Virus record (IMG/VR): IMGVR_UViG_3300020421_000089
Coordinates: 1-31,518 of that record
Origin: a virus
Length of the DNA stretch: 31,518 nt
Strand: one strand, 5' to 3'
Shown here: positions 16,289 through 24,133 of the stretch, piece after piece
Layout: every line of letters starts with the position of its first letter
Position numbering within the stretch: position 1 is the first letter of the stretch
Made by a program: the position numbers and the translations under genes
The notes under the pieces: model-generated
What the model was told of the DNA's origin: nothing
The model's database searches: none
Seen by the model: only the letters and a program-made list of their open reading frames with translations

Positions 16289-17791
16289 ATGAGTTTATGG
16301 AGTATGAATGACGGCTCCTCGTTGACTGGTACTCACACTTTCACAAATGCAAGTGCGATTGTACAAGCTAACGCTAGTGGAGTCTACAAAACTGAAGTAA
16401 AAGTAGGTGATGTAATAACTACAGCTGGTGGAGAAAAAGTGAGAGTTAAAAACCTTACACCACCTAGAACAGTTGCTACATCTTCTGTGAACGCAAGTAA
16501 TGAAAGAATTACCATTACTGCACACGGATATACTGCAAACACACCTTTGACATATAGTGCAGAAGGTGGAACTGCAATCGCTGGACTAACAGATGGACAA
16601 ATCGTATTTGTTAAAACTGTTCACGATGCAAATACAATAGATGTATCTGCAACTGCTGGTGGTGCTGTAATTGATTTAACTGGAACTGGTAACAATTCAC
16701 AAACATTCGTTGGTGAAACAAATACTGGTATGACATTAACATCAGCTTTTGGTGGAAGTACAGAAAGTGGTGTTGCCGCAACTGTATCAAGACCACCAAT
16801 AAGCGGCCATGGCGGAACTATTGATAGTACTGTATTTGGCGTAGATGAAGGTGAATCAGTTGCTGGTGTTGATAATGTAACTGATATCGCATTGTCTGAA
16901 GATGGTGCAAGATATGTACAAGCACCAACTGTAACTGTTGCTGCACCAACTGCAAGAACGATTGCACAATCAGCCATTGATGAAACAACAAATGTATTTA
17001 CTGTTGCTGGTCATAATATGAGAACTGGTACGAAGTTAACATATACATCAAACGGAACTAATATTGTAACTAGTGCAGGAACTCTTGCAGATGCTACAGC
17101 AGTTTTTGTAGTTAGAGTTTCTGATGACACTTTTAAAATTGCAAGTAATCTTACTAATGCAGAAGCTGGTACTACATTAGGTATTTCAAATGATGGTAAT
17201 GATAGTAACTCATTTGTAGGTGATACTGCAACTGCAACTGCCACAGTTTCTGGTGGAGTAGTTACTGCAGTTACTGTAACAGCTGTAGGTTCTGATTATC
17301 AATCTACACCTGCTGTAACAGTTGAAGTTCCTAAAATGACAATTCCAACTGGTAATGTAAATGCTGGTACCAATGTAATCACATTTACTGCACACGGATT
17401 ATCAGATGGTGACCAAATCACTTACAACCAAGTAGGTGGTGGTACTTTGATGACCAATGTAACTAACGGACAAACTGTATTTGTTAGGGATAAGACTGCG
17501 AATACATTTAAGATTGCAGCCACTGATGGTGGAACTGCAATTAATATTGGTACTGGTCACAGTGCTCAAACATTTACTATCGTAACTGGTGCAACACAAG
17601 CAACTGCTGTTGCCTCAACTGGTTTAGGTAATGATGGTGATACTAACACAACTGAATTATCGCATGTTGGTTGGGTTAAGAAAACAGTAGGTTCTGGTGG
17701 TCGCGCAGGTAGAGTTCATTATGAAACTCTAGTTGCTGCTTCAAGTATTTCTGGTGATGCGGCTGATGATATCGCTCTACCAGATAGCTAG
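16289..17791 (+). CDS. Virion structural protein with three beta-repeat domains
   Basis: A 500-residue Thr/Ala/Gly/Val-rich protein with very few charged residues, typical of phage surface proteins. The N-terminus MSLWSMNDGSSLTG resembles a family of marine T4-like virion proteins starting MSLWGK, from memory. Three repeats of about 72-80 residues lie at 71-141, 232-311 and 359-431. Each has an N..T..(A/G)H pattern, L.Y, FV(K/R) and a (N/D)TFKIA-like strand. They are separated by Y..(A/T)PTVTV mini-repeats at about 207-218 and 335-347. A decoration or fibre role is likely; attachment site unknown. A good ribosome site, AAGGAG at 16277-16282, precedes ATG 16289. Confidence 0.75.
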   Translation: MSLWSMNDGSSLTGTHTFTNASAIVQANASGVYKTEVKVGDVITTAGGEKVRVKNLTPPRTVATSSVNASNERITITAHGYTANTPLTYSAEGGTAIAGLTDGQIVFVKTVHDANTIDVSATAGGAVIDLTGTGNNSQTFVGETNTGMTLTSAFGGSTESGVAATVSRPPISGHGGTIDSTVFGVDEGESVAGVDNVTDIALSEDGARYVQAPTVTVAAPTARTIAQSAIDETTNVFTVAGHNMRTGTKLTYTSNGTNIVTSAGTLADATAVFVVRVSDDTFKIASNLTNAEAGTTLGISNDGNDSNSFVGDTATATATVSGGVVTAVTVTAVGSDYQSTPAVTVEVPKMTIPTGNVNAGTNVITFTAHGLSDGDQITYNQVGGGTLMTNVTNGQTVFVRDKTANTFKIAATDGGTAINIGTGHSAQTFTIVTGATQATAVASTGLGNDGDTNTTELSHVGWVKKTVGSGGRAGRVHYETLVAASSISGDAADDIALPDS

Positions 17792-17814
17792 AATTTAAAT
17801 TATAGGAGTATATT

Positions 17815-18039
17815 ATGACTTTAGAAGAACTTGAGTCGCGAAAACAAGAATTACAAGGTGAGCTCTCAAAATGTGATGCTCAACTTGTAGAGGCCCTAAA
17901 GACAGTAGAATCGTTGAAACAAACTAAATTCTCTATCGCAGGTGCCATAGCTTTAAATAATGAGTATATTGAAAAAACAAATGATGTCGGTGAAAATGCC
18001 GACAGTAGCATTCCCCCTGCACAAATAGCGGGGGTTTAG
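17815..18039 (+). CDS. Small coiled-coil protein
   Basis: A 74-residue protein. Residues 1-35 (MTLEELESRKQELQGEL onward) form a predictable coiled coil, followed by a short helix and an acidic tail. AGGAG precedes ATG 17815. Its 3' end is built into two RNA hairpins (17986-18003 and 18013-18034). It lies between two structural genes and may be an assembly or trimerisation factor, but I recognise no family. Confidence 0.7.
   Translation: MTLEELESRKQELQGELSKCDAQLVEALKTVESLKQTKFSIAGAIALNNEYIEKTNDVGENADSSIPPAQIAGV
18013..18034 (+). terminator. GC-rich hairpin at gene end, terminator-like
   Basis: CCCCC (18013-18017) pairs with GGGGG (18030-18034), and GC (18019-18020) with GC (18028-18029), around an AT-rich loop. 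A TTTA follows. The T-run is short, so partial termination or transcript protection is as likely as full termination. A second stem, GTCGG/CCGAC, sits at 17986-18003. Confidence 0.5.
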
Positions 18040-18056
18040 ACCATAGGAGATAAGAT

Positions 18057-18521
18057 ATGGCTGATAAGAAAATTACGGCGTTAACGGATTTAGGTTCGGG
18101 TATCGCTTCTGCAGATTTATTCCATGTGGTTGATGACCCAACAGGTACACCAATCAACAAGAAAATTTCTGCTGCGAATGTATTCAATTACATTCCAACT
18201 TTTATAGCAACAAACAGCACAGAAAGTTTAACTAACTCTTCTTCTGCTGCTTCTGTTTCAACTGCTGTTTCATTAGTAGATTCATCTGGTGGTGCAACTG
18301 GACTATCACTTGCTGCTGGTGTAACTGGCCAAATTAAAACAATTATTTGCACAACTGCTGGTAACAATATTACTATTACTCCAGCTGCCACAGTAGGTTC
18401 TGGTACAACTATCGTATTAGATGCTGCTGGTGAGTCAGTAACACTTATGTACACTGGTTCAGCTTGGGCTGCAATTGCAACATCATCTTTCGCTTCAAGT
18501 ATTTCTACTGTAATCCAGTAA
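18057..18521 (+). CDS. Virion structural protein, probable
   Basis: A 154-residue Ser/Thr/Ala-rich, nearly uncharged protein starting [15 protein letters not shown]. The N-terminal 50 residues ([27 protein letters not shown]) resemble a short attachment module I recall from marine phage tail or fibre proteins. The C-terminal part is a low-complexity beta-rich region with many short valine/isoleucine strands. AGGAG at 18044-18048 precedes the start. It probably shares a particle location with the 500-residue repeat protein upstream. Confidence 0.7.
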   Translation: MADKKITALTDLGSGIASADLFHVVDDPTGTPINKKISAANVFNYIPTFIATNSTESLTNSSSAASVSTAVSLVDSSGGATGLSLAAGVTGQIKTIICTTAGNNITITPAATVGSGTTIVLDAAGESVTLMYTGSAWAAIATSSFASSISTVIQ

Positions 18522-18694
18522 TGTCTGACTTGAAAATGAAAGGTAAAAAGATGGGTGACCATCTTGATGATATGTTGAAAAAATATAAGAGGGGTGAAAA
18601 AATTGGTTTCACCGCTCTTGCCAGATTAAAAGCACGAGGACTTATTCCTCGTGCTGATGGCACAAAAGAAAAAGGTAAATTAGGAAAGTCATAA
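18521..18694 (+). CDS. Small basic conserved phage protein
   Basis: A 57-residue protein starting at ATG 18521, with a 1-base overlap with the previous stop. It contains MGDHLDDMLKKYKRG, IGFTALARLKARGLIPR and a Lys/Gly tail. I recall close relatives in Pelagibacter and cyanophage genomes, always without assigned function. The coding sequence is folded into two strong perfect or near-perfect RNA hairpins, so selection acts on RNA as well as protein. Confidence 0.75.
   Translation: MSDLKMKGKKMGDHLDDMLKKYKRGEKIGFTALARLKARGLIPRADGTKEKGKLGKS
18588..18618 (+). other. RNA hairpin inside coding sequence (first)
   Basis: AGAG (18588-18591) with CTCT (18615-18618), and GGTGAAA (18593-18599) with TTTCACC (18607-18613), with one G-G mismatch and a 7-base loop. 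It lies wholly inside the 57-residue gene, in a genome where such G+C-rich pairing is rare. Confidence 0.65.
18631..18655 (+). other. Perfect 10-bp RNA hairpin inside coding sequence (second)
   Basis: AGCACGAGGA (18631-18640) pairs perfectly with TCCTCGTGCT (18646-18655) around a 5-base loop CTTAT. No T-run follows, so it is not a simple intrinsic terminator. A processing site or 3' stabiliser for the structural mRNA upstream is plausible. Confidence 0.7.
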
Positions 18695-19122
18695 TGAAAA
18701 CTTTAAAAGACATAATGAATGAAAGCGGAATGAATCCTGCTCATAATCATTCAAAGCATGACTCTGACCACGATATGGTTGATGTTTCAGATGACAATGT
18801 AGTAAGAAGATTAAATTCTTTTCTAGGTTGTATTGCTGATATGGACCATATGTTACCAGAGCAGACTATAGAAGTAGTAAGAAGAAGATTAGCTAATATT
18901 GGACTTTCTTTTCCAACTGCAGAAATTGTAGAAGATAATGGTAACATTAGTTTACCATTAACACAATTTGGCGGAAGATTTGGTAAAGATATTGACACTC
19001 CTCATAATGAATTTATTAAAGATGATGGTATATCACATAGAGTTGAAGGTGGGCGTTCTATAAACTTTGTTTATGAAAAAAAAGAAAACGGAAAGTTTAA
19101 AGTTACTGCCGAAATAAAATAA
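18694..19122 (+). CDS. Putative internal head protein with capsid-targeting-like N-terminus
   Basis: A 142-residue protein starting MKTLKDIMNE, which matches the Glu10 pattern (Lys5, Met8). A His/Asp-rich stretch (HNHSKHDSDHDMVD, 17-30) follows and could bind metal. The rest, including VVRRLNSFLGCIADM and a C-terminal beta-rich part, is unrecognised. It overlaps its neighbours by 1 base at both ends, so it belongs to the same transcript as the next three genes. Confidence 0.65.
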   Translation: MKTLKDIMNESGMNPAHNHSKHDSDHDMVDVSDDNVVRRLNSFLGCIADMDHMLPEQTIEVVRRRLANIGLSFPTAEIVEDNGNISLPLTQFGGRFGKDIDTPHNEFIKDDGISHRVEGGRSINFVYEKKENGKFKVTAEIK

Positions 19123-19484
19123 TGTTTGAGTCTATAAGACCTGACAACTACATAATGTTTGCGATGAAACATTATAAAAATCCTCAAGGTGATTCTGAAA
19201 AAGAGTTTTATGAGGATATGAAAAGATTTAAATATATCAAAAGACTTTTGAGAAAATACAATGATTCTAAAGAGTTAAAAGAAAGATTAATTTTAAATCA
19301 TATAATAGTTTTAAATAATGTTTTTGGTCCTGAAGCTTGTTCTACTTTATTATTATTTAAATTAGAACAAGAGTTATGGCCTATCATCAAACCCTTTATG
19401 GAATATTTGAGTTTGATTCCAAATGAAGAGTTGAAAGACATAAAAGGTAATGATGAAGTAATACAAAAGTTAAAGGCGATTTAA
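19122..19484 (+). CDS. Conserved T4-like marine phage protein of unknown function
   Basis: A 120-residue helical protein with NYIMFAMKHYKNPQG, EDMKRFKYIKRLLRKY, LKERLILNHIIVLNNVFGPEAC and a C-terminal hydrophobic helix pair. I recall this family in cyanophage and pelagiphage genomes, always near virion genes and of unknown function. It is coupled to the next gene by a TAATG junction. Confidence 0.75.
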   Translation: MFESIRPDNYIMFAMKHYKNPQGDSEKEFYEDMKRFKYIKRLLRKYNDSKELKERLILNHIIVLNNVFGPEACSTLLLFKLEQELWPIIKPFMEYLSLIPNEELKDIKGNDEVIQKLKAI

Positions 19485-20125
19485 TGGGAAGAGCGATAGA
19501 TTTATTTGTTACATATAGATTTGTAAAACTATTAGTAACACCGTTCAATAAAACAGAAGCATACAAGCTTGGCATTATTGATGAAAAAGGCCTTCGCAAA
19601 AGAGTAGAAGGTACAAACAAAGCAACACCTTTGAACACATCAAAAGAAAAGAATGCATATACTGTTCTTCACAAATTAGTTTTTAACATAAAAAGAATAT
19701 TTAATAAAGTACCAGGTTTAGGTTCTAAATTAGGAACTTACGCTGCAGCAATTTTTTTATTGAAGGATACATTTAAAGAAGAAGTGAATCCTGATATGTT
19801 TGAAAGAGAATTTTTAAAGTATATAAAAGAGAATGATATAAAATTAGATAATAGTATAACAGAAGAAGTTGAATTAGATGGTGATTTATTACCTAAAGGT
19901 ATGTACAAACTATCTACTGATATTGTTGTTGATGAAGAAGATGAAGATATACCTGTTGTTGAAGCAGGAGATGAAGTAGATGTATTTGATGACACTGCAC
20001 CAGTTGATACAATACTAGGTGTACCTGTTTTTCCTGTTATACATAATAGTACAAAACAAAAAATATATGTCAGTTTAGACGATATAGAAAAAGTAAGTTT
20101 TGATGACGCTCTAGGAGAGATTTAA
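19484..20125 (+). CDS. Conserved T4-like phage protein, probable head-associated
   Basis: A 213-residue protein. The N-terminal half (RAIDLFVTYRFVKLLVTPF, then TVLHKLVFNIKRIFNKVPG and LGTYAAAIFLLKDTF) is helical and amphipathic. The second half carries a very acidic patch (DEEDEDIPVVEAGDEVD, about 151-167) and a small beta domain. I recall relatives in marine T4-like phages that always follow the 120-residue family, as here. Acidic helical composition suits a scaffold or head-core role; no direct proof. Confidence 0.7.
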   Translation: MGRAIDLFVTYRFVKLLVTPFNKTEAYKLGIIDEKGLRKRVEGTNKATPLNTSKEKNAYTVLHKLVFNIKRIFNKVPGLGSKLGTYAAAIFLLKDTFKEEVNPDMFEREFLKYIKENDIKLDNSITEEVELDGDLLPKGMYKLSTDIVVDEEDEDIPVVEAGDEVDVFDDTAPVDTILGVPVFPVIHNSTKQKIYVSLDDIEKVSFDDALGEI

Positions 20126-21552
20126 TGTCGGAATACAAAGAAATGAATCCATTTACTGGAAAAGAGATAGATGAAGATGCACCTGCAAATGCAAGTGGTT
20201 CATCTGTTGCAGGAACAGGTGATGACAATACGGTTCACACAATGAGAAAAAAGAAAAAGAAAACTTTGTATGACGGAAGAACCAAAATAGCTAAAAAGTT
20301 TATTGAAAGAATAATGAAACAAAGAGAAGCAAGACTTAAAACTCTTACAAAAGAAGAAGTAGTTAAAGAAGAAAATTTGATGGAAAAAGTTGATAAGAAA
20401 CTTGCACTCAAGATTCTGTCAATGATGAAGAACCAGAAGTTTAAAAAGATATCTGGTGATTTTGTACCACAAATTTATTTGAGTGGTATGGATAGAGATA
20501 AACTAAAAAAAGAATTTGGAAGATTACCAAGAGGATTACCTAGTTCATCTTCTGGTGTTCCAGTTGTTGATTTTATTAATTATGCAATGGGTATTTCTAA
20601 AACTGTAGATGGTATTGATACAGAAGATGGTGACAAACCTCAACCAAAACTTTATGATTATCGTAGTGGTAAGGTAATAGGTAAACCTAGAACAGTTGGT
20701 GATGCTGCAAAAATGGCAGGACTTAGACTTGAAGAAGTTGAACTTGATGAAGCTGTTAGTGCAAAAGATAAAAAAGTTATAGATGATTTTGTACAAGGAA
20801 AAAAAGGTACTGGTGCACAGAACTTTACTAAACGAGGAAACATTGTAGATTATGAAGGAAGTAGTTTAGAGAAAAGTGGTATGGGTGCACAACAGATTGC
20901 AAGTGTTTCTGCAAGTGGCGTAAAGATACACGCAAAAATGGATGGTAGGTCAACTCAATCTATAGTTAGTTATCTTAAAAAAAGTGCTAAAAAACATAAT
21001 GTAAAAGTTACTGAAGAAACCGATATAGAAGAGATGCCTTACTACAGAAAGATTTATGATAAAATACATCAAATAACACATCCAAAAGGTTATGATAAGA
21101 TTATGAAAATGTATGTTGATTTACATAAACAAGGACATAGAAATCCTGCACAAGCAGTTGGACAACAAGTTAGTGGTGTTCAAGCTAGAGATGTGGCTTA
21201 TTACATAAATGGTTTAATTAAAAAAGGTAAGTTACCAAGTGCATTAGCTGCAGAAGTAGAACCTAAAAAGTTTTCACAAAAAGTAAAAGAACAAGCTGAT
21301 AACTTTGGTAAAGAATGGGAACTTGTTGAAAACAATTTAAAAATATTACAAAATATTGTAAAGAAAAAACAGAATCAAAATGTAAGACTTGATAATAAAA
21401 ATGTTAAAGTTGATTTATATACAGCGTCTGCCATTATGAATGTTTATAATGCTGTAAGTAGAGATAACAAAAAGAAAATGGAAAAGATGATGAATGGTAA
21501 TTTAAATCAGTTTCTAAAGTTACAAGGTGCAGCATTCAAGTTAAATAGGTAA
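20125..21552 (+). CDS. Modular protein with basic and helical domains, probable virion-associated
   Basis: A 475-residue protein starting MSEYKEMNPFTGKEIDED. A Lys-run (KKKKKK-like) lies near residues 42-47. The second part (about 88-220) has VDKKLALKILSMMKNQKF and a small conserved region around LYDYRSGKVIG. A third module (about 225-290) includes GTGAQNFTKRGNIVDYEG and SYLKKSAKKHNVKV. The fourth (about 300-370) has PYYRKIYDKIHQITHPKGYDK followed by QARDVAYYINGLIKKGKLP. The last helical domain ends QFLKLQGAAFKLNR. The module order is mosaic, like the 861-residue protein upstream. Function unknown. Confidence 0.65.
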   Translation: MSEYKEMNPFTGKEIDEDAPANASGSSVAGTGDDNTVHTMRKKKKKTLYDGRTKIAKKFIERIMKQREARLKTLTKEEVVKEENLMEKVDKKLALKILSMMKNQKFKKISGDFVPQIYLSGMDRDKLKKEFGRLPRGLPSSSSGVPVVDFINYAMGISKTVDGIDTEDGDKPQPKLYDYRSGKVIGKPRTVGDAAKMAGLRLEEVELDEAVSAKDKKVIDDFVQGKKGTGAQNFTKRGNIVDYEGSSLEKSGMGAQQIASVSASGVKIHAKMDGRSTQSIVSYLKKSAKKHNVKVTEETDIEEMPYYRKIYDKIHQITHPKGYDKIMKMYVDLHKQGHRNPAQAVGQQVSGVQARDVAYYINGLIKKGKLPSALAAEVEPKKFSQKVKEQADNFGKEWELVENNLKILQNIVKKKQNQNVRLDNKNVKVDLYTASAIMNVYNAVSRDNKKKMEKMMNGNLNQFLKLQGAAFKLNR

Positions 21553-21556
21553 AAAA

Positions 21557-22051
21557 ATGAGATTCAAAGAATACTATAATTTTCCATATTCAGACATAAG
21601 TCAAAAACCTATGGCTGATTTAAATGCATCTAAAAAGAAAAAAGAAAAAAAAGTTAATGAGAAAATTAATATTCCTGATGCAACTTATGCAGCAGATATG
21701 CATTCAGATGGAACTATGAGTGTCCAAAAGGTAATGGGTAAACCAGTTTTAATTATGAAAAGTTATCATAAAGAAAAAGATGGTCAAGACTTTGCAAAAG
21801 CTTATGGTTATAAAGTAAAGAATTACAAGAAGACACCAAGAGGTTCAAGAATGGATATTTCAGAAAAAGTTGAATTAAATGAAAAAAGAGTTGCACAAGG
21901 TAATGTTGCAATTTCTTTTGATGTTGATTCTTTCGGTGGTAAGAAAGCAACATTGTTTGTTAAGGGTACTGGTATTATTGATATTCCTGCAAGTCAAGGT
22001 AAAAACTTTTTAGCAGTTGTTAAAAAATTAAGAGATAGTGATTTTAAATAA
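21557..22051 (+). CDS. Small basic modular protein
   Basis: A 164-residue protein starting MRFKEYYNFPYSDIS. The start is only loosely like the capsid-targeting peptides and lacks Glu10. A Lys-rich linker (KKKKEKKVNEK) follows, then a DGTMSVQKVMGKPVLIM region and a C-terminal beta domain with AISFDVDSFGGKKATLFV. Spacing is 4 bases from the previous stop, and there is a 1-base overlap with the spanin gene. No family recognised. Confidence 0.6.
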   Translation: MRFKEYYNFPYSDISQKPMADLNASKKKKEKKVNEKINIPDATYAADMHSDGTMSVQKVMGKPVLIMKSYHKEKDGQDFAKAYGYKVKNYKKTPRGSRMDISEKVELNEKRVAQGNVAISFDVDSFGGKKATLFVKGTGIIDIPASQGKNFLAVVKKLRDSDFK

Positions 22052-22524
22052 TGATTTTTAGTCAAATTAAAATGGCAATGACTATTATTCTATTAGTCGG
22101 TATTAGTGGAGCTGTCATATATGTTATGAAGCTTCGTTCAGATAATGCCATTCTCAAAGCAAATCAAGTAAAATTAGAAGCCGCAGTAGAAACTCAAAAA
22201 GAAGCATTAGAACAACAAAAGAAAGACTTTGATGCTATTATGATAGCTAATAAGAATCTTACTGAATTGAATAACAATTTAAGAAAAGATTTAAATGAAC
22301 TAGACAAAAGATTTAATAAAAAAGAAAGAGATATAGGTAAACTAGCAATAGAAAGAACAAAGGCAATTGAGAGAGTAATAAATAAAGCGAGCAAGAGTGC
22401 TAAAAGATGTGTTGAGATTGCATCAGGTGCACCATTAACTGAAGAGGAAAAGAATGCAACAAAGAAAAGTGAAATCAATAGGGAATGTCCTTCTATCGCT
22501 AATCCTAATTATGTTCCTTACTAG
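22051..22524 (+). CDS. Rz: Rz-like inner-membrane spanin subunit
   Basis: A 157-residue protein. One N-terminal transmembrane helix (about 9-27, MTIILLVGISGAVIYVM) is followed by a long coiled coil (about 29-120) and a Cys-containing C-terminus. This is the architecture of i-spanins, which link to an outer-membrane partner and fuse the two membranes at lysis. The overlapping downstream lipoprotein gene in another frame is the classic Rz/Rz1 arrangement. There is no sequence identity claim to lambda Rz; the call rests on layout. Confidence 0.75.
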   Translation: MIFSQIKMAMTIILLVGISGAVIYVMKLRSDNAILKANQVKLEAAVETQKEALEQQKKDFDAIMIANKNLTELNNNLRKDLNELDKRFNKKERDIGKLAIERTKAIERVINKASKSAKRCVEIASGAPLTEEEKNATKKSEINRECPSIANPNYVPY

Positions 22525-22834
22525 TTGTTCAACGATTAAACAATTAGAAATATTTTCAAAACCAATAGAAAGACAACCACTTGCACTAGAAGACCCTGTG
22601 CTACCAAAACTTGAAGATATAAAATGGTATATTATAACTTCAGAAAATGCAGAAGAAGTATTTTCTAAATTAAGTGAAAAGGGTATAGACCCTGTCTTAT
22701 TTGGTTTGACAGACTCAGACTATCAGTTAATAGCAAAGAACTTTGCACAAATTCGCAATCATATGAAAATGCAAAATGATATTATTAAACAATACAAGAA
22801 TTACTATGAACCGCCTAAAAAGAAAGAAAAGTAA
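22454..22834 (+). CDS. Rz1: Rz1-like outer-membrane spanin lipoprotein
   Basis: A 126-residue protein. A basic start (MQQRKVKS) precedes a hydrophobic stretch and the lipobox LTSC with Cys25, so the mature protein would be lipidated. It overlaps the Rz-like gene by 71 bases in a different frame. It is longer than classical Rz1 and not especially proline-rich apart from its PIERQPLALEDPVLPKL segment. An envelope lipoprotein of other role is the alternative. Confidence 0.72.
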   Translation: MQQRKVKSIGNVLLSLILIMFLTSCSTIKQLEIFSKPIERQPLALEDPVLPKLEDIKWYIITSENAEEVFSKLSEKGIDPVLFGLTDSDYQLIAKNFAQIRNHMKMQNDIIKQYKNYYEPPKKKEK

Positions 22835-23424
22835 TGGAGTTTATTTTAGATTTAGCAGTTAGATTTTGGATGTGGACAGTTGTCATAATTTTAATAATTA
22901 TTGGTTTAATTATTAATTTTATAGATAAAAAACAAATCAATAAACCAAGAGTTAATTTTAAATATAAAGACTACCCACATATGAAACCAATTAGAATTGC
23001 TACTAAAGATAAAGGTTTTTGGTCAGCTGTGATAATGTGGTTATTAGGTGGTAGAAGATGGGAAATATCAAAAGATTTTGTTTATGAACTAAACGGTGTT
23101 AATTATGTTATACCAAAAGGATTTACCTTTGATGGTGCAAGTGTACCTAAATTTCTAGCAACATTTTTGTCACCTGTCGGTGTTTTGTTGTTAGGTGGAT
23201 TAATACACGATTATGCTTATAAGTATGCTGCATTGAAACCAGCTTTACAAAAATCATCACTTTTAGTGTTGAATCAAAAACAAGCAGATAAAATATTTAG
23301 AGATATTAATATTGAAGTTAATGGTTTTTATTTTCTGAATTATCTTGCTTATTGGGCACTAAGACTTGGTGGGTGGTTAGCATGGAATGGTCATAGAAAA
23401 AGAAACGCAAAAATAGGAGAGTAA
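22834..23424 (+). CDS. DUF1353-type membrane protein
   Basis: A 196-residue protein. An N-terminal transmembrane helix (about 12-30) is followed by the DUF1353 signature: IPKGFTFDGASVPKFL (about 93-108), LIHDYAYKYAAL (128-139), ADKIFRDI (152-159) and a C-terminal WALRLGGWLAWNG. DUF1353 proteins are widespread in tailed phages, often near lysis or tail genes, with no proven activity. The conserved Asp, His-Asp and Asp residues look like a possible metal site. It sits directly after the spanins. Confidence 0.8.
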   Translation: MEFILDLAVRFWMWTVVIILIIIGLIINFIDKKQINKPRVNFKYKDYPHMKPIRIATKDKGFWSAVIMWLLGGRRWEISKDFVYELNGVNYVIPKGFTFDGASVPKFLATFLSPVGVLLLGGLIHDYAYKYAALKPALQKSSLLVLNQKQADKIFRDINIEVNGFYFLNYLAYWALRLGGWLAWNGHRKRNAKIGE

Positions 23425-23425
23425 A

Positions 23426-23611
23426 ATGAAAGAGTGGATGTCTGACGCAGTAGAATGGGTAAAAGATAGATGCCAAGAAAGAACATCATTGGATGGTGTT
23501 GTTTTAATCGCAATGGGTCTTATTGCCTTATTCTTTCAAGGATTAATTACACTAGCTGCATATGCTGCAATAGTATATGGAGCTTGGACAATATGGAAGT
23601 CTGAGTGGTAG
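23426..23611 (+). CDS. Small membrane protein in lysis cluster
   Basis: A 61-residue protein with an amphipathic N-terminus (MKEWMSDAVEWVKDR) and one or two closely spaced hydrophobic helices from about 23 to 57. AGGAG precedes the start. I recall similar proteins next to DUF1353 genes in marine phages. A holin-type role is possible from size and neighbours but is not shown. Confidence 0.65.
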   Translation: MKEWMSDAVEWVKDRCQERTSLDGVVLIAMGLIALFFQGLITLAAYAAIVYGAWTIWKSEW

Positions 23612-23671
23612 TGTCAATATTCTAACTATTTGATTTGTCAAATTATATAAGTAGTCAAATTTTTGAACATT

Positions 23672-23679
23672 TATAAATA
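23672..23679 (+). promoter_or_regulatory. T4-late-type promoter element
   Basis: TATAAATA, an exact match to the T4 late octamer, in the 73-base gap before the coiled-coil membrane protein gene. Measured from the octamer, transcription would begin almost at the ATG of the gene (23685). GTCAAAT is repeated at 23637-23643 and 23654-23660 just upstream. Confidence 0.5.
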
Positions 23680-23684
23680 ATATT

Positions 23685-24095
23685 ATGACAATCAAAACAG
23701 ATTTAGAACTATTAAAAAAAGATGTAGAGGATATGAAAAATATCCATACACGATTAGACACAGCCATTGTTAAATTAACAGATGTGTCTAATTGTGTGCA
23801 TCGTATGCTTGCAGTACACGAAGAAAAGATTGCAAGACAAGAAGAAGAAATAATACATAATGAGAAAGAAATAAAAAAAGAAATTCAAGAATTACATTCA
23901 AGAGTTACATCAAATTATAAAGAATTGGTTGTTCTAATAACAGAACATAATTCAAAAGATGAAGAAAGATTTCATAAGTTACAAAGAGATTTATCTAGTA
24001 GGGTAGGTATATTAGAAAAGTGGCGTTGGTTAATAATTGGTGGTTCTATAGTTGCAGGGTTTGTTTTACATAAAGTCATTTTGTTTGCCATATAG
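23685..24095 (+). CDS. Coiled-coil protein with C-terminal membrane anchor
   Basis: A 136-residue protein. A conserved start (MTIKTDLELLKKDVEDM) leads to a long coiled coil (about 40-110), then WRWLIIGGSIVAGFVLHKVILFAI, a single C-terminal transmembrane helix. No ribosome site is visible before ATG 23685. I recall this family in cyanophages and pelagiphages, sometimes called holin-like. The tail-anchored coiled coil could bridge membrane and a partner. The lysis role is inferred from position only. Confidence 0.7.
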   Translation: MTIKTDLELLKKDVEDMKNIHTRLDTAIVKLTDVSNCVHRMLAVHEEKIARQEEEIIHNEKEIKKEIQELHSRVTSNYKELVVLITEHNSKDEERFHKLQRDLSSRVGILEKWRWLIIGGSIVAGFVLHKVILFAI

Positions 24096-24097
24096 CC

Positions 24098-24126
24098 TTG
24101 ACAAATTTCAAAACATAATATATAAT
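24098..24126 (+). promoter_or_regulatory. Consensus sigma70 promoter for primase
   Basis: TTGACA at 24098-24103, a 17-base spacer, and TATAAT at 24121-24126, perfect in all 12 positions. The expected start is at 24133-24134, that is, on the A of the primase ATG. Confidence 0.85.
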
Positions 24127-24133
24127 TTACTTT

